In this document: piece after piece, positions 54,453-62,416 of the stretch
How the letters are laid out: every line of letters begins with the position of its first letter
How positions within the stretch are numbered: the stretch's first letter is position 1
From: Glycomyces artemisiae
Lineage (GTDB): Bacteria > Actinomycetota > Actinomycetes > Mycobacteriales > Micromonosporaceae
Direction of reading: 5' to 3'
Assembly (NCBI RefSeq): GCF_003002955.1
Contig: NZ_PVTJ01000002.1
Coordinates: 310,001-374,000, forward strand
DNA: 64,000 nt
Notes under the pieces: generated by a model
Database searches by the model: none
The model's input: the letters and a program-made list of their open reading frames with translations, nothing else
Told to the model about the DNA's origin: nothing
Position numbers and translations under genes: made by a program

Positions 54453-54490
54453 GATGTGAAAGCGTATCTTCGAAATATGTCTTTCACATC
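54453..54490. promoter_or_regulatory. Inverted repeat across the MFS promoter and start
   Basis: GATGTGAAAG (54453-54462) and CTTTCACATC (54481-54490) are perfect complements with an 18-bp spacer. They enclose the -10 TATCTT and the ATG. GTGAAAG recurs at about 54405. A repressor here would block initiation. Confidence 0.7.
54465..54470 (+). promoter_or_regulatory. -10 box for leaderless MFS gene
   Basis: TATCTT lies six bases before the ATG at 54477, inside the inverted repeat. Confidence 0.55.
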
Positions 54491-55778
54491 CTTCCTCGAC
54501 GGGACCCGCTGGTCCGACGTCTACACCGCCGCGGCCTGCGCGTTCCTCGCCGGCACGGCCATGTTCACGGCCGACTTCGCCCTCACCCTCCGCCTCCAGA
54601 CCGACGGCTACGGCGGCATCGCCATCGCCGCGCTCATCATCTGCGCGACCCTCCCCCTCGTCGTCCTCTCCCCGGTCACCGGCCGCCTCGCCGACCGCTT
54701 CGACAGCCGCACCCTCATGGCCTGCTCGGGCCTCCTCCAGGCCGCCTCGATCGTCGCGATGGCGTTCACCGACAACCTGATCGCCCTGTACGCGCTGGTG
54801 ATCCTGAACGCCTGCGGCACCGCGGTCAACATGCCGGTCGTGAGCGCGCTCGTCCCGGTCATGGCCGAGCCGAAGGACCTCCCGCACGCCGTGGCGATGG
54901 TCCAGACCGGCACCCTCACCGGCCTCGCCGCCGGACCGGCCCTCGCCGGGGTCGTCATCGGCGCCCACTCCGCCGCCGCGGCCCTCATGCTCGCCGCCGG
55001 GTTCGCGCTCCTGCGCGTGCTGTGCTGCCTCGACATCCGCACCCGCCGCGGCGGCGTGCGCCGCGACCCCGCCGCGCAGGCCGCGACGGACGCGGCCCCG
55101 TGGCGGCTCGGCGGCGACCGGCTGCTCACCGCGATGGTCTTCGGCCTCAGCGCCGTCATCGCCGCGATGTGCGCCGTGAACGTCCTCAGCGTGTTCCTCG
55201 TTCGCGAGGTCTACGACGCGACCGAGTCGATGTACGGCCTCATCAAGTCCTGCTGGACCGTGGGCATGGTCGCGGGGGCGTGGCTCGCCGCGGCGCTGAT
55301 CCGCCGCCTCGACCGGGACGTGCAGCTCGCGTGGATGCTCATGGCGTGCCTCGCCGGGGTCGGCCTGGTGTGCATCGGGCAGGGCGTGCCGCTCGCGTCG
55401 GTGCTGCTCATGGTGCCGCTCAACCTGATCGGCGGCATGTTCAACGCGGGCGAGAACTCGGCGCTGGGCATCGCGGTGGCCCGCCGCGTGCCGGAGGCGT
55501 TCCGGGGCCGCGCGAACGCCGCGGTGAACGGCCGCGTCAACGCGGCCCAGCTCATCGGGTTCCTCCTCGGCGGCGCGATGTCCACGGTCATGGACGTGCA
55601 GGCCGCGTTCATCGCGGTCGGCCTCGTCTCGATCGCGATCGTCCTCGCCTGCCTCCCCCTCATCCGCCGCGCCGCCCGAGCGGACGGCGCCGGCGGCACC
55701 CCCGCCGCCCGGCCCGCCCCGGAGCGCGCCCTCGCGGGCGCCGCCGCCTTAGCCCCGCGCCCGCCGCGGGGATGGTGA
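54477..55778 (+). CDS. MFS transporter, possible drug exporter
   Basis: This 433-residue protein has about 12 membrane helices. Loop 2-3 carries GRLADRFDSRTLM, the MFS motif A variant, and the central loop is cytoplasmic and basic. It resembles the 12-helix enterobactin exporter/drug efflux type found behind ArsR-like regulators. I chose ATG 54477; a GTG 21 bases upstream is inside the operator. A leaderless transcript is likely. A strong terminator follows, shared with modC. Confidence 0.88.
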   Translation: MSFTSFLDGTRWSDVYTAAACAFLAGTAMFTADFALTLRLQTDGYGGIAIAALIICATLPLVVLSPVTGRLADRFDSRTLMACSGLLQAASIVAMAFTDNLIALYALVILNACGTAVNMPVVSALVPVMAEPKDLPHAVAMVQTGTLTGLAAGPALAGVVIGAHSAAAALMLAAGFALLRVLCCLDIRTRRGGVRRDPAAQAATDAAPWRLGGDRLLTAMVFGLSAVIAAMCAVNVLSVFLVREVYDATESMYGLIKSCWTVGMVAGAWLAAALIRRLDRDVQLAWMLMACLAGVGLVCIGQGVPLASVLLMVPLNLIGGMFNAGENSALGIAVARRVPEAFRGRANAAVNGRVNAAQLIGFLLGGAMSTVMDVQAAFIAVGLVSIAIVLACLPLIRRAARADGAGGTPAARPAPERALAGAAALAPRPPRGW

Positions 55779-55810
55779 AAGCAGGCCCGCCGACAGGAAA
55801 CAGGAGAACA

Positions 55811-55843
55811 GAGGGCCGGAGGCAGTGCGTGCCTCCGGCCCTC
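55811..55843. terminator. Shared terminator of the MFS gene and mod operon
   Basis: A perfect 14-bp stem GAGGGCCGGAGGCA/TGCCTCCGGCCCTC has loop GTGCG and lies between the convergent stops. Confidence 0.85.
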
Positions 55844-55851
55844 GCTGTACG

Positions 55852-56925
55852 TCAAGCCGGGTAGGCGCGGATCTCCGCGGCCTTGACCGCGGCCCAGACC
55901 TCCTGGCCGGGTTCGAGGCCGAGCTGGGCGGCGGCGGCCGGGGTGATGTCGGCCGCCGCGCGGAGGGGGCCGTCGAGCTGGACGCGCAGGTGGTCGCCGT
56001 GGCGGTGGACCCCGGCGACGACCGCGCGCCACGTGTTGCGCGGGCTCCCGTCGGGCCGGGACCGGAACAGCGCCACCGCGCTCGGCGGGAACGCCGCGAA
56101 CGCGTCGCCCTCCAGGGGCTCGGCGGTCGCGAGCGACTCGCCCGAGGCGAGCGCCACGGTCCGCCCGGAGGCGTTGCCGCGGTACAGGTTCAGGCCCACG
56201 AGCCGCGCGATGTAGTCGGTGCGCGGCCGGGCCGTGATCGACTCGGCGTCGCCCTCCTGGACCGCGCGGCCGTCCTCGACGACCACGAGGCGGTCGGCGA
56301 GCATGAGCGCGTCCACCGGATCGTGCGTCACGAGCACCGCCGGGCCCGCGAGCCCGGCGAGGTGCCGGTGGAGTTCGGCGCGCATGTCGAGGCGGGTGCG
56401 CGCGTCGAGGGCCGCGAGCGGCTCGTCGAGGAGCAGCAGCGCCGGGTCGGTGGCGAGCGCCCGCGCGAGCGCCACGCGCTGCGCCTGCCCGCCCGAGAGC
56501 TGCCCGGGGCGGCGCTTCCCGAAGTCCCCCAGGCCGACCCGGCCCAGCCAGTCGGCCGCGAGGGCCCGCGCCTCGGCGCGGCCTCGGCCGCGGCGCCGCG
56601 GCCCGAACGCGACGTTGTCGACCGCGCTCAGGTGCGGGAACAGCAGGTAGTCCTGGAAGACGACGCCGATGCGGCGGTGCTCGGGCGGCACCCAGCGCGC
56701 GGTCCCGGAGGGGTGTTCGAGACCGGCACCGTCGAGGAGGGTCCCGTCGAGGTCGATGTGCCCGCCCGAGAGCGCCTCCAGGCCCGCGAGGGCCCGCAGT
56801 GCGGTGGTCTTCCCGGCGCCGTTGGGGCCCAGGAGGGCCACGGTCTCGCCGGGCGCGGCCGTCAGGCGCAGGTCGAGGCGGAAGGACCCGCGGTCCACCA
56901 CCAGGTGCGCGTCGAGGCCGCTCAT
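55852..56925 (-). CDS. modC: Molybdate ABC transporter ATP-binding protein
   Basis: ModC powers molybdate uptake. The 357-residue protein has Walker A GPNGAGKTT near residue 35, Q-loop, signature LSGGQAQR, Walker B ALLLLDEPLAALD and the switch His. A C-terminal TOBE (Mop) domain follows (about 290-357: AVVAGVHRHGDHLRVQLDG). The ATG at 56925 overlaps the modB stop (ATGA). It is last in the operon, before the shared terminator. Confidence 0.95.
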   Translation of the reverse strand: MSGLDAHLVVDRGSFRLDLRLTAAPGETVALLGPNGAGKTTALRALAGLEALSGGHIDLDGTLLDGAGLEHPSGTARWVPPEHRRIGVVFQDYLLFPHLSAVDNVAFGPRRRGRGRAEARALAADWLGRVGLGDFGKRRPGQLSGGQAQRVALARALATDPALLLLDEPLAALDARTRLDMRAELHRHLAGLAGPAVLVTHDPVDALMLADRLVVVEDGRAVQEGDAESITARPRTDYIARLVGLNLYRGNASGRTVALASGESLATAEPLEGDAFAAFPPSAVALFRSRPDGSPRNTWRAVVAGVHRHGDHLRVQLDGPLRAAADITPAAAAQLGLEPGQEVWAAVKAAEIRAYPA

Positions 56926-57722
56926 GCGACGGCCGTCCAGCGGTCGCGCAGCGACGCGAGCACCGCCACGGAGACGGCGAGGAGGATCAGGCTGAGCACG
57001 ATCGCGGCCTCCAGGTCCGATTGCAGCGCAAGGTAGACCGCGAGCGGCATGGTCTGCGTGCGGCCGGGGAAGTTCCCGGCGAACGTGATGGTCGCGCCGA
57101 ACTCGCCGAGCGCCCGCGCCCAGCACAGGACCGCCCCGGCGAGGACGCCCGGGGCGATCATCGGGAGCGTCACGCGGGAGAAGACGGTCCACCGGCCCGC
57201 GCCGAGGGTCGCGGCGGCCTCCTCGAAGCGCACGTCGGCGCCGCGCAGCGCGCCTTCGACGGAGACGACGAGGAACGGCATCGACACGAACGTCATCGCG
57301 AGGACGACCGCGGTGGTGGAGAACGGGATCGTGACGTCGAACCGCTCGTGGAGCCACGAGCCGACGAAGCCGCTGCGCCCGAACACGAGGAGCAGCGCGA
57401 CGCCGCCGACCACGGGCGGGAGCACCAGCGGCACCGTCACGAGCGCGCGCAGGAGGCTGCGGCCGGGGAAGTCGCCGCGGGCGAGGAGCCACGCGATGGG
57501 GACGCCGAACAGGAGCGACAGCGCGGTGGCGAGCGTGGCGGTGACGAGGGACAGGCGCAGGGCGTCGAGCATCGCGGGCTCGGCGAGGCGCGCGGGCAGC
57601 TCGGTCCACGGGGCGCGGGCGAGGAGGCCCGCGAGGGGGAGGATGAGGAACGCCAGGCCGACCGCGGCGGGCGCGAGCAGCGCGGCCGGGACGCGGCGGC
57701 GCCGGGTTCGCTTGGCGGGCAT
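56922..57722 (-). CDS. modB: Molybdate ABC transporter permease
   Basis: This 266-residue membrane permease has about five to six helices and the EAA loop EEAAATLGAGRWTVFSRVTL that docks on ModC. GGAGGAGGGG lies before the ATG at 57722. It begins 24 bp after the modA stop and its own stop overlaps the modC start. Length and topology are normal for ModB. Confidence 0.95.
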   Translation of the reverse strand: MPAKRTRRRRVPAALLAPAAVGLAFLILPLAGLLARAPWTELPARLAEPAMLDALRLSLVTATLATALSLLFGVPIAWLLARGDFPGRSLLRALVTVPLVLPPVVGGVALLLVFGRSGFVGSWLHERFDVTIPFSTTAVVLAMTFVSMPFLVVSVEGALRGADVRFEEAAATLGAGRWTVFSRVTLPMIAPGVLAGAVLCWARALGEFGATITFAGNFPGRTQTMPLAVYLALQSDLEAAIVLSLILLAVSVAVLASLRDRWTAVA

Positions 57723-57746
57723 GGCGTTCCCCTCCTCCGTCTCCGG

Positions 57747-58520
57747 TTAGGGCCGCTGGAATCCGGCGGCTTCGAGGACCGACCAGGCGTCGTCGCCGAG
57801 GACGTACTCGGTGAACTCGGCGGCCAGGTAGGTTTCGCGGGCGTCGGCGAGCGCGGAGATCGGGTAGGCGTTCACGGCCTCGGCGGACTCGGGGAACTCG
57901 ACGGCGTCGACCTCGTCGTCCGCGGCGATGGCGTCGGTGCGGTAGACGAGCGCGGCGTCCACTTCGCCGAGGGTGAGCTTCTGGAGGGTGGACTTGACGT
58001 CGGCCTCGTAGGTGACGGGCGCGAGGTCGGCACCGGAGGCGGCGACGGCGGTCTCGGCGGCGGCGCCGCAGGGGACTTCCGCGGCGCAGGCGGCGAAGTC
58101 GAGGCCCGCGAGGTCGGCGAGGCCGGTGACGCCGTCGGGGTTGCCTTCGGGGACGGCGATGACGAGCTGGTTGAGGGCGAACACCTGCGGGTCGACCGCG
58201 GCGCCGGCGTCGGTCACCTTGTCCATGTTCTTCTGGTCGGCGGAGGCGAACACGTCGGCGGGGGCGCCTTCGGTGATCTGCGCGGCGAGGTCGGAGGAGG
58301 CGGCGAAGCCGAACTCGACGGTGACGCCGGGGTGCTCGGCTTCGAATTGGTCGCCGATCTCGGTGAACGCCTCGGTGAGGGAGGCGGCGGCGAGGACGGT
58401 GAGGGTGGCCGGCTTGATGTCGGGGTCGGTCTGGTCGAGGTCGTCGCCGCCGCTGCACGCGGTGAGGGCGGCGAGCGCGAGGGCGGCGGTGAGGGCGAGG
58501 GCGGGTGTGGTGCGGCGCAT
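57747..58520 (-). CDS. modA: Molybdate-binding lipoprotein
   Basis: This 257-residue substrate-binding protein has a lipoprotein signal peptide ending LTAC (Cys22). The mature domain begins LTVLAAASLTEAF and has GAPADVFASAD, both typical of ModA oxyanion pockets. It is anchored outside the membrane and delivers molybdate to ModBC. It starts 28 bp after the regulator gene stop. Confidence 0.95.
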   Translation of the reverse strand: MRRTTPALALTAALALAALTACSGGDDLDQTDPDIKPATLTVLAAASLTEAFTEIGDQFEAEHPGVTVEFGFAASSDLAAQITEGAPADVFASADQKNMDKVTDAGAAVDPQVFALNQLVIAVPEGNPDGVTGLADLAGLDFAACAAEVPCGAAAETAVAASGADLAPVTYEADVKSTLQKLTLGEVDAALVYRTDAIAADDEVDAVEFPESAEAVNAYPISALADARETYLAAEFTEYVLGDDAWSVLEAAGFQRP

Positions 58521-58547
58521 GCGGGGCTCCCGGTTCGGCGCTGGCCG

Positions 58548-58931
58548 TCAGGCTTCGACGACGACGTTGGTGGACTTGACGACCGCGGTCGCGAGCGAGC
58601 CGACTTCGAGGCCGAGGTCGTCGACGGCTTCCCGGCTCATGAGCGACACGACCCGGAAGGGGCCGACCTGGAGGTCGACCTGGGCCATGACCTGGTCCTT
58701 GACGATCGCGGTGACGATGCCGCGCAGCCGGTTGCGCGCCGAGGAGGTCCCGTTGCCGTCGGGCGCGGCGGCCCGGTCGCGGGCGAACGCGGCCAGGTCG
58801 GCGCCGGTGATCGCCCGGTGCCCGTGCTCGTCGCGCTCGGCGTCGAGCCGCCCGGCGTCGATCCAGCGGCGGAGGGTGTCGGCGGAGACCCCGAGCAGCT
58901 CGGCGGCCTCCCCGATGCGAAACGTCGTCAC
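58548..58931 (-). CDS. HTH/TOBE molybdate-responsive regulator
   Basis: This 127-residue protein joins a MerR-type/excisionase-like HTH (about 1-55: FRIGEAAELLGVSADTLRRW) to one TOBE molybdate-binding domain (about 60-127: RLRGIVTAIVKDQVMAQVDL). It is the first gene of the molybdate operon, so it probably senses molybdate and controls modABC. I chose GTG 58931: TATGCT lies six bases upstream; an ATG at 58973 would lie upstream of this box. It differs from ModE, which has a different HTH and two TOBE domains. Confidence 0.9.
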   Translation of the reverse strand: MTTFRIGEAAELLGVSADTLRRWIDAGRLDAERDEHGHRAITGADLAAFARDRAAAPDGNGTSSARNRLRGIVTAIVKDQVMAQVDLQVGPFRVVSLMSREAVDDLGLEVGSLATAVVKSTNVVVEA

Positions 58932-58937
58932 CGTACG

Positions 58938-58943
58938 AGCATA
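58938..58943 (-). promoter_or_regulatory. -10 box of the molybdate operon
   Basis: TATGCT on the minus strand lies six bases before the regulator GTG at 58931. Confidence 0.6.
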
Positions 58944-59031
58944 ACCTCGCGGATGCGACGCCAGTGCTGGCAACTGCTCGCATTTGCAAACTCGTTAGCG
59001 TGAAACCCTCGTGTTTGCGGCTCCGGCAGAA

Positions 59032-59115
59032 TGTCGGACCCCTGTGGCACGGTTTTTGAACCGGGGGCCCGCTGGTTGGTCGGGACGCGCGGCCGAACAG
59101 CGGCTTGTGCTGCCC
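59032..59115 (+). repeat. Dispersed intergenic repeat, copy 3 (long form)
   Basis: An 84-nt unit starting TGTCGGACCCCTGTGGCAC and ending GCTGCCC pairs with the copy at 60902-60985 on the other strand, with equal length and few mismatches. Together they flank the metallopeptidase and serS genes. Confidence 0.8.
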
Positions 59116-59150
59116 TCGAAGCGCAGCCCCGCCGCCCGCAAGCGGCCCCG

Positions 59151-59504
59151 TCAGCCCCAGCCGAGTTCGTGGAGCCGCTCCTCCTCGATACCGAAGTGGT
59201 GGGCGATCTCGTGGACGACCGTGACCGCGACCTCCTCCACGACCTCCTCGGGCGTGGAGCACATGCGCAGGGTCGGGCCGCGGTAGATCGTGATGGTGTC
59301 AGGGAGGACCCCGCCGTACTCCCAGCCGCGGTCGGTGAGGGCCGTGCCCTGGTAGAGGCCCAGGAGCTCCTTGTCGGCGCCCTCGGGTTCCTCGTCGACC
59401 AGGATCACCACGTTGTCGAGCATCGCCATCAGTTCGGCGGGCACCGCGTCGAGCGCGTCCGACACCGCCGCCTCGAAGTCCGCCTCGTCCATATCTACCG
59501 CCAC
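59151..59504 (-). CDS. Zincin-like metallopeptidase (DUF1025 type)
   Basis: A 117-residue zincin-like protein with HEIAHHFGIEEERLHELGWG at its C-terminus (HExxH plus the later third ligand). The family is small, cytoplasmic and common in actinobacteria; its substrate is unknown. I chose GTG 59504, because TATTGT lies six bases upstream; ATG 59492 is a less likely alternative. It is divergent from serS across a 53-bp gap where both -10 boxes lie. Confidence 0.9.
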   Translation of the reverse strand: MAVDMDEADFEAAVSDALDAVPAELMAMLDNVVILVDEEPEGADKELLGLYQGTALTDRGWEYGGVLPDTITIYRGPTLRMCSTPEEVVEEVAVTVVHEIAHHFGIEEERLHELGWG

Positions 59505-59510
59505 ACGCCC

Positions 59511-59516
59511 ACAATA
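59511..59516 (-). promoter_or_regulatory. -10 box for the zincin gene
   Basis: TATTGT on the minus strand lies six bases before the GTG at 59504. Confidence 0.6.
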
Positions 59517-59545
59517 TGCGCTGGGGAGGCCCGCGGCCCGGCCGG

Positions 59546-59551
59546 TAATCT
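59546..59551 (+). promoter_or_regulatory. -10 box for leaderless serS
   Basis: TAATCT lies six bases before the GTG at 59558. It fixes that start over the GTG at 59552. Confidence 0.65.
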
Positions 59552-59557
59552 GTGGAC

Positions 59558-60817
59558 GTGATTGATCTGCGAGCACTGCGAGAGCACCCTGACGCCTACC
59601 GCGACAGCCAGCGCAAGCGGGGCGCGTCCCCGGACGCCGTCGACGCCCTGCTCTCCGCCGACTCCGAGCACCGCAGTGCGCTCCAGGCCTTCGAGACGCT
59701 CCGCGCCGACCAGAAGGGCCTGGGGAAGCGGATCGCGGGCGCCGCGGCTGACGAGAAGCAGGCGCTGCTCGAACGCACGAAGACCCTGGCCGCCGAGGTC
59801 AAGGAGGCCGAGGCGCGCGTGACCGAGACGGCCGCGGCGTTCGACGCGGCCGGGAAGGCCATCCCGAACCTGGTCGCCGAGGCCGCGCCGCCCGGCGGCG
59901 AAGACGACTACGTGGTGCTCCGCGAGGTCGGCGAGCGCACCGAGATCGAGGACCCGAAGGACCACCTGGAGATCGGCACCGCGCTGGGCCTGCTCGACAC
60001 CGAGCGGGGCGCGAAGGTCTCGGGCTCGCGGTTCTACTACCTGACCGGCGACGGGGCGCTGCTCCAGCTGGCGATGCTGAACCTGGCGATGGCGCAGGCG
60101 GTGGAGACGGGCTTCACGCCGATGATCCCGCCGGTGCTGGTGCGCCCGGACGCCATGGAGGGCACGGGTTTCCTCGGCGAGCACTCCGACGAGATCTACT
60201 ACCTGGAGCGCGACGAGCAGTACCTGGTCGGGACCTCTGAGGTGCCGCTCGCGGCGTACCACTCGGGGGAGAACCTGGGCGAGCTGACGCGGCCGGTGCG
60301 GTACGCCGGCTGGTCGTCGTGCTTCCGGCGCGAGGCGGGCTCGTACGGGAAGGACACGCGGGGGATCATCCGGGTGCACCAGTTCGACAAGGTCGAGATG
60401 TTCTCGTACTGCCGGCCCGAGGACGCGGCGGCGGAGCACGAGAAGCTTCTGTCCTATGAGGAGCAGATGCTCCAGAAGATGGAGCTGCCGTACCGGGTCA
60501 TCGACGTGGCCGCGGGCGACCTGGGGACGTCGGCGTCGCGGAAGTTCGACTGCGAGGCGTGGGTGCCGACGCAGGGGCGCTACCGGGAGCTGACGTCGAC
60601 GTCGAACTGCACGACGTTCCAGGCGCGGCGCTTGAACGTGAAGTACCGGGACGAGCAGGGCCGCAACGCGGTCGCGGCGACGCTGAACGGGACGCTCGCG
60701 ACGACGCGCTGGATCGTGGCGATCCTGGAGAACCACCAGCTGCCCGACGGGTCGGTGTCGGTGCCGAAGGCGCTGCGCCCGTTCCTGGGCAAGGACGTCA
60801 TCGAGCCGAAGAAGTAG
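59558..60817 (+). CDS. serS: Seryl-tRNA synthetase
   Basis: SerRS charges tRNA-Ser. The 419-residue class II synthetase has the N-terminal coiled-coil arm (about 30-100), motif 2 ([16 protein letters not shown]) and motif 3 ([18 protein letters not shown]). Starting at GTG 59558 gives the usual [11 protein letters not shown] beginning. A leaderless -10 box is exactly placed. A strong terminator follows at 60843. Nothing is missing. Confidence 0.97.
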   Translation: MIDLRALREHPDAYRDSQRKRGASPDAVDALLSADSEHRSALQAFETLRADQKGLGKRIAGAAADEKQALLERTKTLAAEVKEAEARVTETAAAFDAAGKAIPNLVAEAAPPGGEDDYVVLREVGERTEIEDPKDHLEIGTALGLLDTERGAKVSGSRFYYLTGDGALLQLAMLNLAMAQAVETGFTPMIPPVLVRPDAMEGTGFLGEHSDEIYYLERDEQYLVGTSEVPLAAYHSGENLGELTRPVRYAGWSSCFRREAGSYGKDTRGIIRVHQFDKVEMFSYCRPEDAAAEHEKLLSYEEQMLQKMELPYRVIDVAAGDLGTSASRKFDCEAWVPTQGRYRELTSTSNCTTFQARRLNVKYRDEQGRNAVAATLNGTLATTRWIVAILENHQLPDGSVSVPKALRPFLGKDVIEPKK

Positions 60818-60842
60818 CCCGGACGCGTTTCAGAGCATGGAG

Positions 60843-60872
60843 CGGCCCGCCGACCTTCCGGTCGGCGGGCCG
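60843..60872 (+). terminator. Terminator after serS
   Basis: A 13-bp perfect stem CGGCCCGCCGACC/GGTCGGCGGGCCG with loop TTCC is followed by TTGTC. Confidence 0.85.
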
Positions 60873-60901
60873 TTGTCGTCGCTGATGGGCCGGTCCGTTT
60901 C

Positions 60902-60985
60902 GCGGGCAGCCCAAGCCGCTGTTCGGTCGCGCGTCCCGCCCAATCTGCGGGCCCCCGGTTCAAAGACCGTGCCACAGGGGTCCGA
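60902..60985 (-). repeat. Dispersed intergenic repeat, copy 4 (long form)
   Basis: This minus-strand 84-nt copy matches 59032-59115 with about seven or eight differences and no gap. It lies between the serS terminator and the DUF488 gene. Confidence 0.8.
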
Positions 60986-61002
60986 CATTCCGGTGGGCGG
61001 CG

Positions 61003-61368
61003 CTAATCCGAGAGTTGCTCGTCGAGCCAGGCTTTGAGGACGAGGGCGTGGTTGACCTCGGGGTCCTTGGCGGCGTAGAGGAGCGTGACGGGGCCCTGGC
61101 GGGCGGCGTCGAGGAGCGGCTGGGCGCGTTCGGGGTGGCCGTCGAGTTCGCTGCGGTAGCGGCCGGTGAACTCCTCGAAGCGGTCGGCCATGTGGCCGAA
61201 CCAGATGCGGAGGTTCGGGGAGGGCGCCGCGTCCTGGGCCCACTCGACGCCGTCGAGGTCCTCCTTGCTGACCCCGCGCGGCCACAGCCGGTCGACCAGG
61301 AACACCGTCCCGGCCCGCTGCGGGTCCCGGCGGTAGTCGTAGACGCGTTCGATCGTGATGTCGGACAT
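61003..61368 (-). CDS. DUF488-family protein
   Basis: This 121-residue protein starts ITIERVYDYRRDPQRAGTVFLVDRLWPRGVS, the DUF488 signature, and has WFGHMADRFEEFTGRYRSEL and LLYAAKDPEVNHALVL. Members are small, cytoplasmic and of unknown function; some link to heme or nitric-oxide stress. The TACCGT box six bases before the ATG points to a leaderless mRNA. It lies alone, divergent from a HAD hydrolase. Confidence 0.92.
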   Translation of the reverse strand: MSDITIERVYDYRRDPQRAGTVFLVDRLWPRGVSKEDLDGVEWAQDAAPSPNLRIWFGHMADRFEEFTGRYRSELDGHPERAQPLLDAARQGPVTLLYAAKDPEVNHALVLKAWLDEQLSD

Positions 61369-61374
61369 GTACGC

Positions 61375-61380
61375 ACGGTA
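61375..61380 (-). promoter_or_regulatory. -10 box for the DUF488 gene
   Basis: TACCGT on the minus strand lies six bases before the ATG at 61368. Confidence 0.6.
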
Positions 61381-61485
61381 TGCCCCTTCGGCCAGTGATG
61401 AGGGTGTTTGGTGTGATTGCAGCTTTCATGAGGCCGGCCACGTGAGTTCAGCCGCTCGACACCCTGCCGTTCACCCGCGCCGGGC

Positions 61486-61491
61486 TACCGT
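61486..61491 (+). promoter_or_regulatory. -10 box for HAD hydrolase 1
   Basis: TACCGT lies six bases before the GTG at 61498. Confidence 0.6.
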
Positions 61492-61497
61492 TGAGGC

Positions 61498-62352
61498 GTG
61501 TCAGACATCGCCCCGGCCCCGTTGAGCAGAGAGCAGCCCCCGAAGCTCGTCGCCGTGGACCTCGACGGCACGGTCGTCGACTACCACGACGAGCAGCTCA
61601 CGACCCCCAGCCGCGCCGTGATCGACGCGATCGGGCGGGTCAGGGAGGCGGGCGTGCCGGTCGCGGTCGTCACCGGCCGGGCCCTGTGGGGCACGATCCG
61701 CACCGCCACCGACCTGGGGCTCGACGAGGGGTTCGCGTCGGCGAACCACGGCGCCGCCGAGTTCGACCTGGGCCGCGGCGAGGTCTCCTACGAGGCCGTG
61801 GTGGACGTGCGGTCGGCGGTCGAGGCGTTCCTCGCGGCGGACGGGGCCGTGGAGTTCGCCGTCGCGCACGGCCTCGACGGCTGGTGGCACACGAAGGGCT
61901 TCAAGCGGGACTTCCACGCGAAGTGGGCCGGGGTCATCGGCCTCGACGACCTCCTGGACCGCCCGGCGGCCCGGATCGTCGCGCGCGTGGCCTCCGACAA
62001 CAAGTACGGGAGCGCCACGCGCTGCCCGCACGCGATGCGGCTCGCCGAGGGCGCGGCCCTCGACCCGCTCGCGTACCACGTGGAGGTCGGCTATAACGGC
62101 TGGGTCGACATCGGACCGCCCGGGGTGACGAAGGCGACCGGCATCGCCCGCATCGCCGAGCGCTACGGCGTATCATCGGCCGACACCGTGGTCTTCGGCG
62201 ACGCCCACAACGACCTGACCATGTTCGCGTGGGCCGGACACGCCGTCGCGATGGCGCAGGCGGACCCCGACGTGCGGGCCGCCGCGGACGAGGTCGCGCC
62301 CTCGGTGTGGGAGGACGGCGTCGCGAAGGTGCTGGCCCGCTGGTTCCCCTGA
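61498..62352 (+). CDS. HAD-IIB (Cof-type) hydrolase 1
   Basis: This 284-residue HAD phosphatase has motif I AVDLDGTVVD, motif II VVTGR, a type IIB cap, Lys in GVTKATGI and the late motif FGDAHNDLTMF. It probably hydrolyses a sugar or nucleotide phosphate. The GTG start has a -10 box six bases upstream. A second HAD-IIB gene follows 64 bp later, and the two are clearly paralogous in plan. Confidence 0.92.
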   Translation: MSDIAPAPLSREQPPKLVAVDLDGTVVDYHDEQLTTPSRAVIDAIGRVREAGVPVAVVTGRALWGTIRTATDLGLDEGFASANHGAAEFDLGRGEVSYEAVVDVRSAVEAFLAADGAVEFAVAHGLDGWWHTKGFKRDFHAKWAGVIGLDDLLDRPAARIVARVASDNKYGSATRCPHAMRLAEGAALDPLAYHVEVGYNGWVDIGPPGVTKATGIARIAERYGVSSADTVVFGDAHNDLTMFAWAGHAVAMAQADPDVRAAADEVAPSVWEDGVAKVLARWFP

Positions 62353-62416
62353 TCCCGGCGGAGGTTCGACGAACGAGCGATTCGCGGCAGCGGGTCGAGA
62401 CTACCGAGGAGGACGC

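Noticed and set aside
59032..60985. Composite transposon with 84-nt ends
   Set aside because: The interior holds housekeeping serS and a zincin, no transposase, and related cores exist near radA. A dispersed repeat is a simpler reading.
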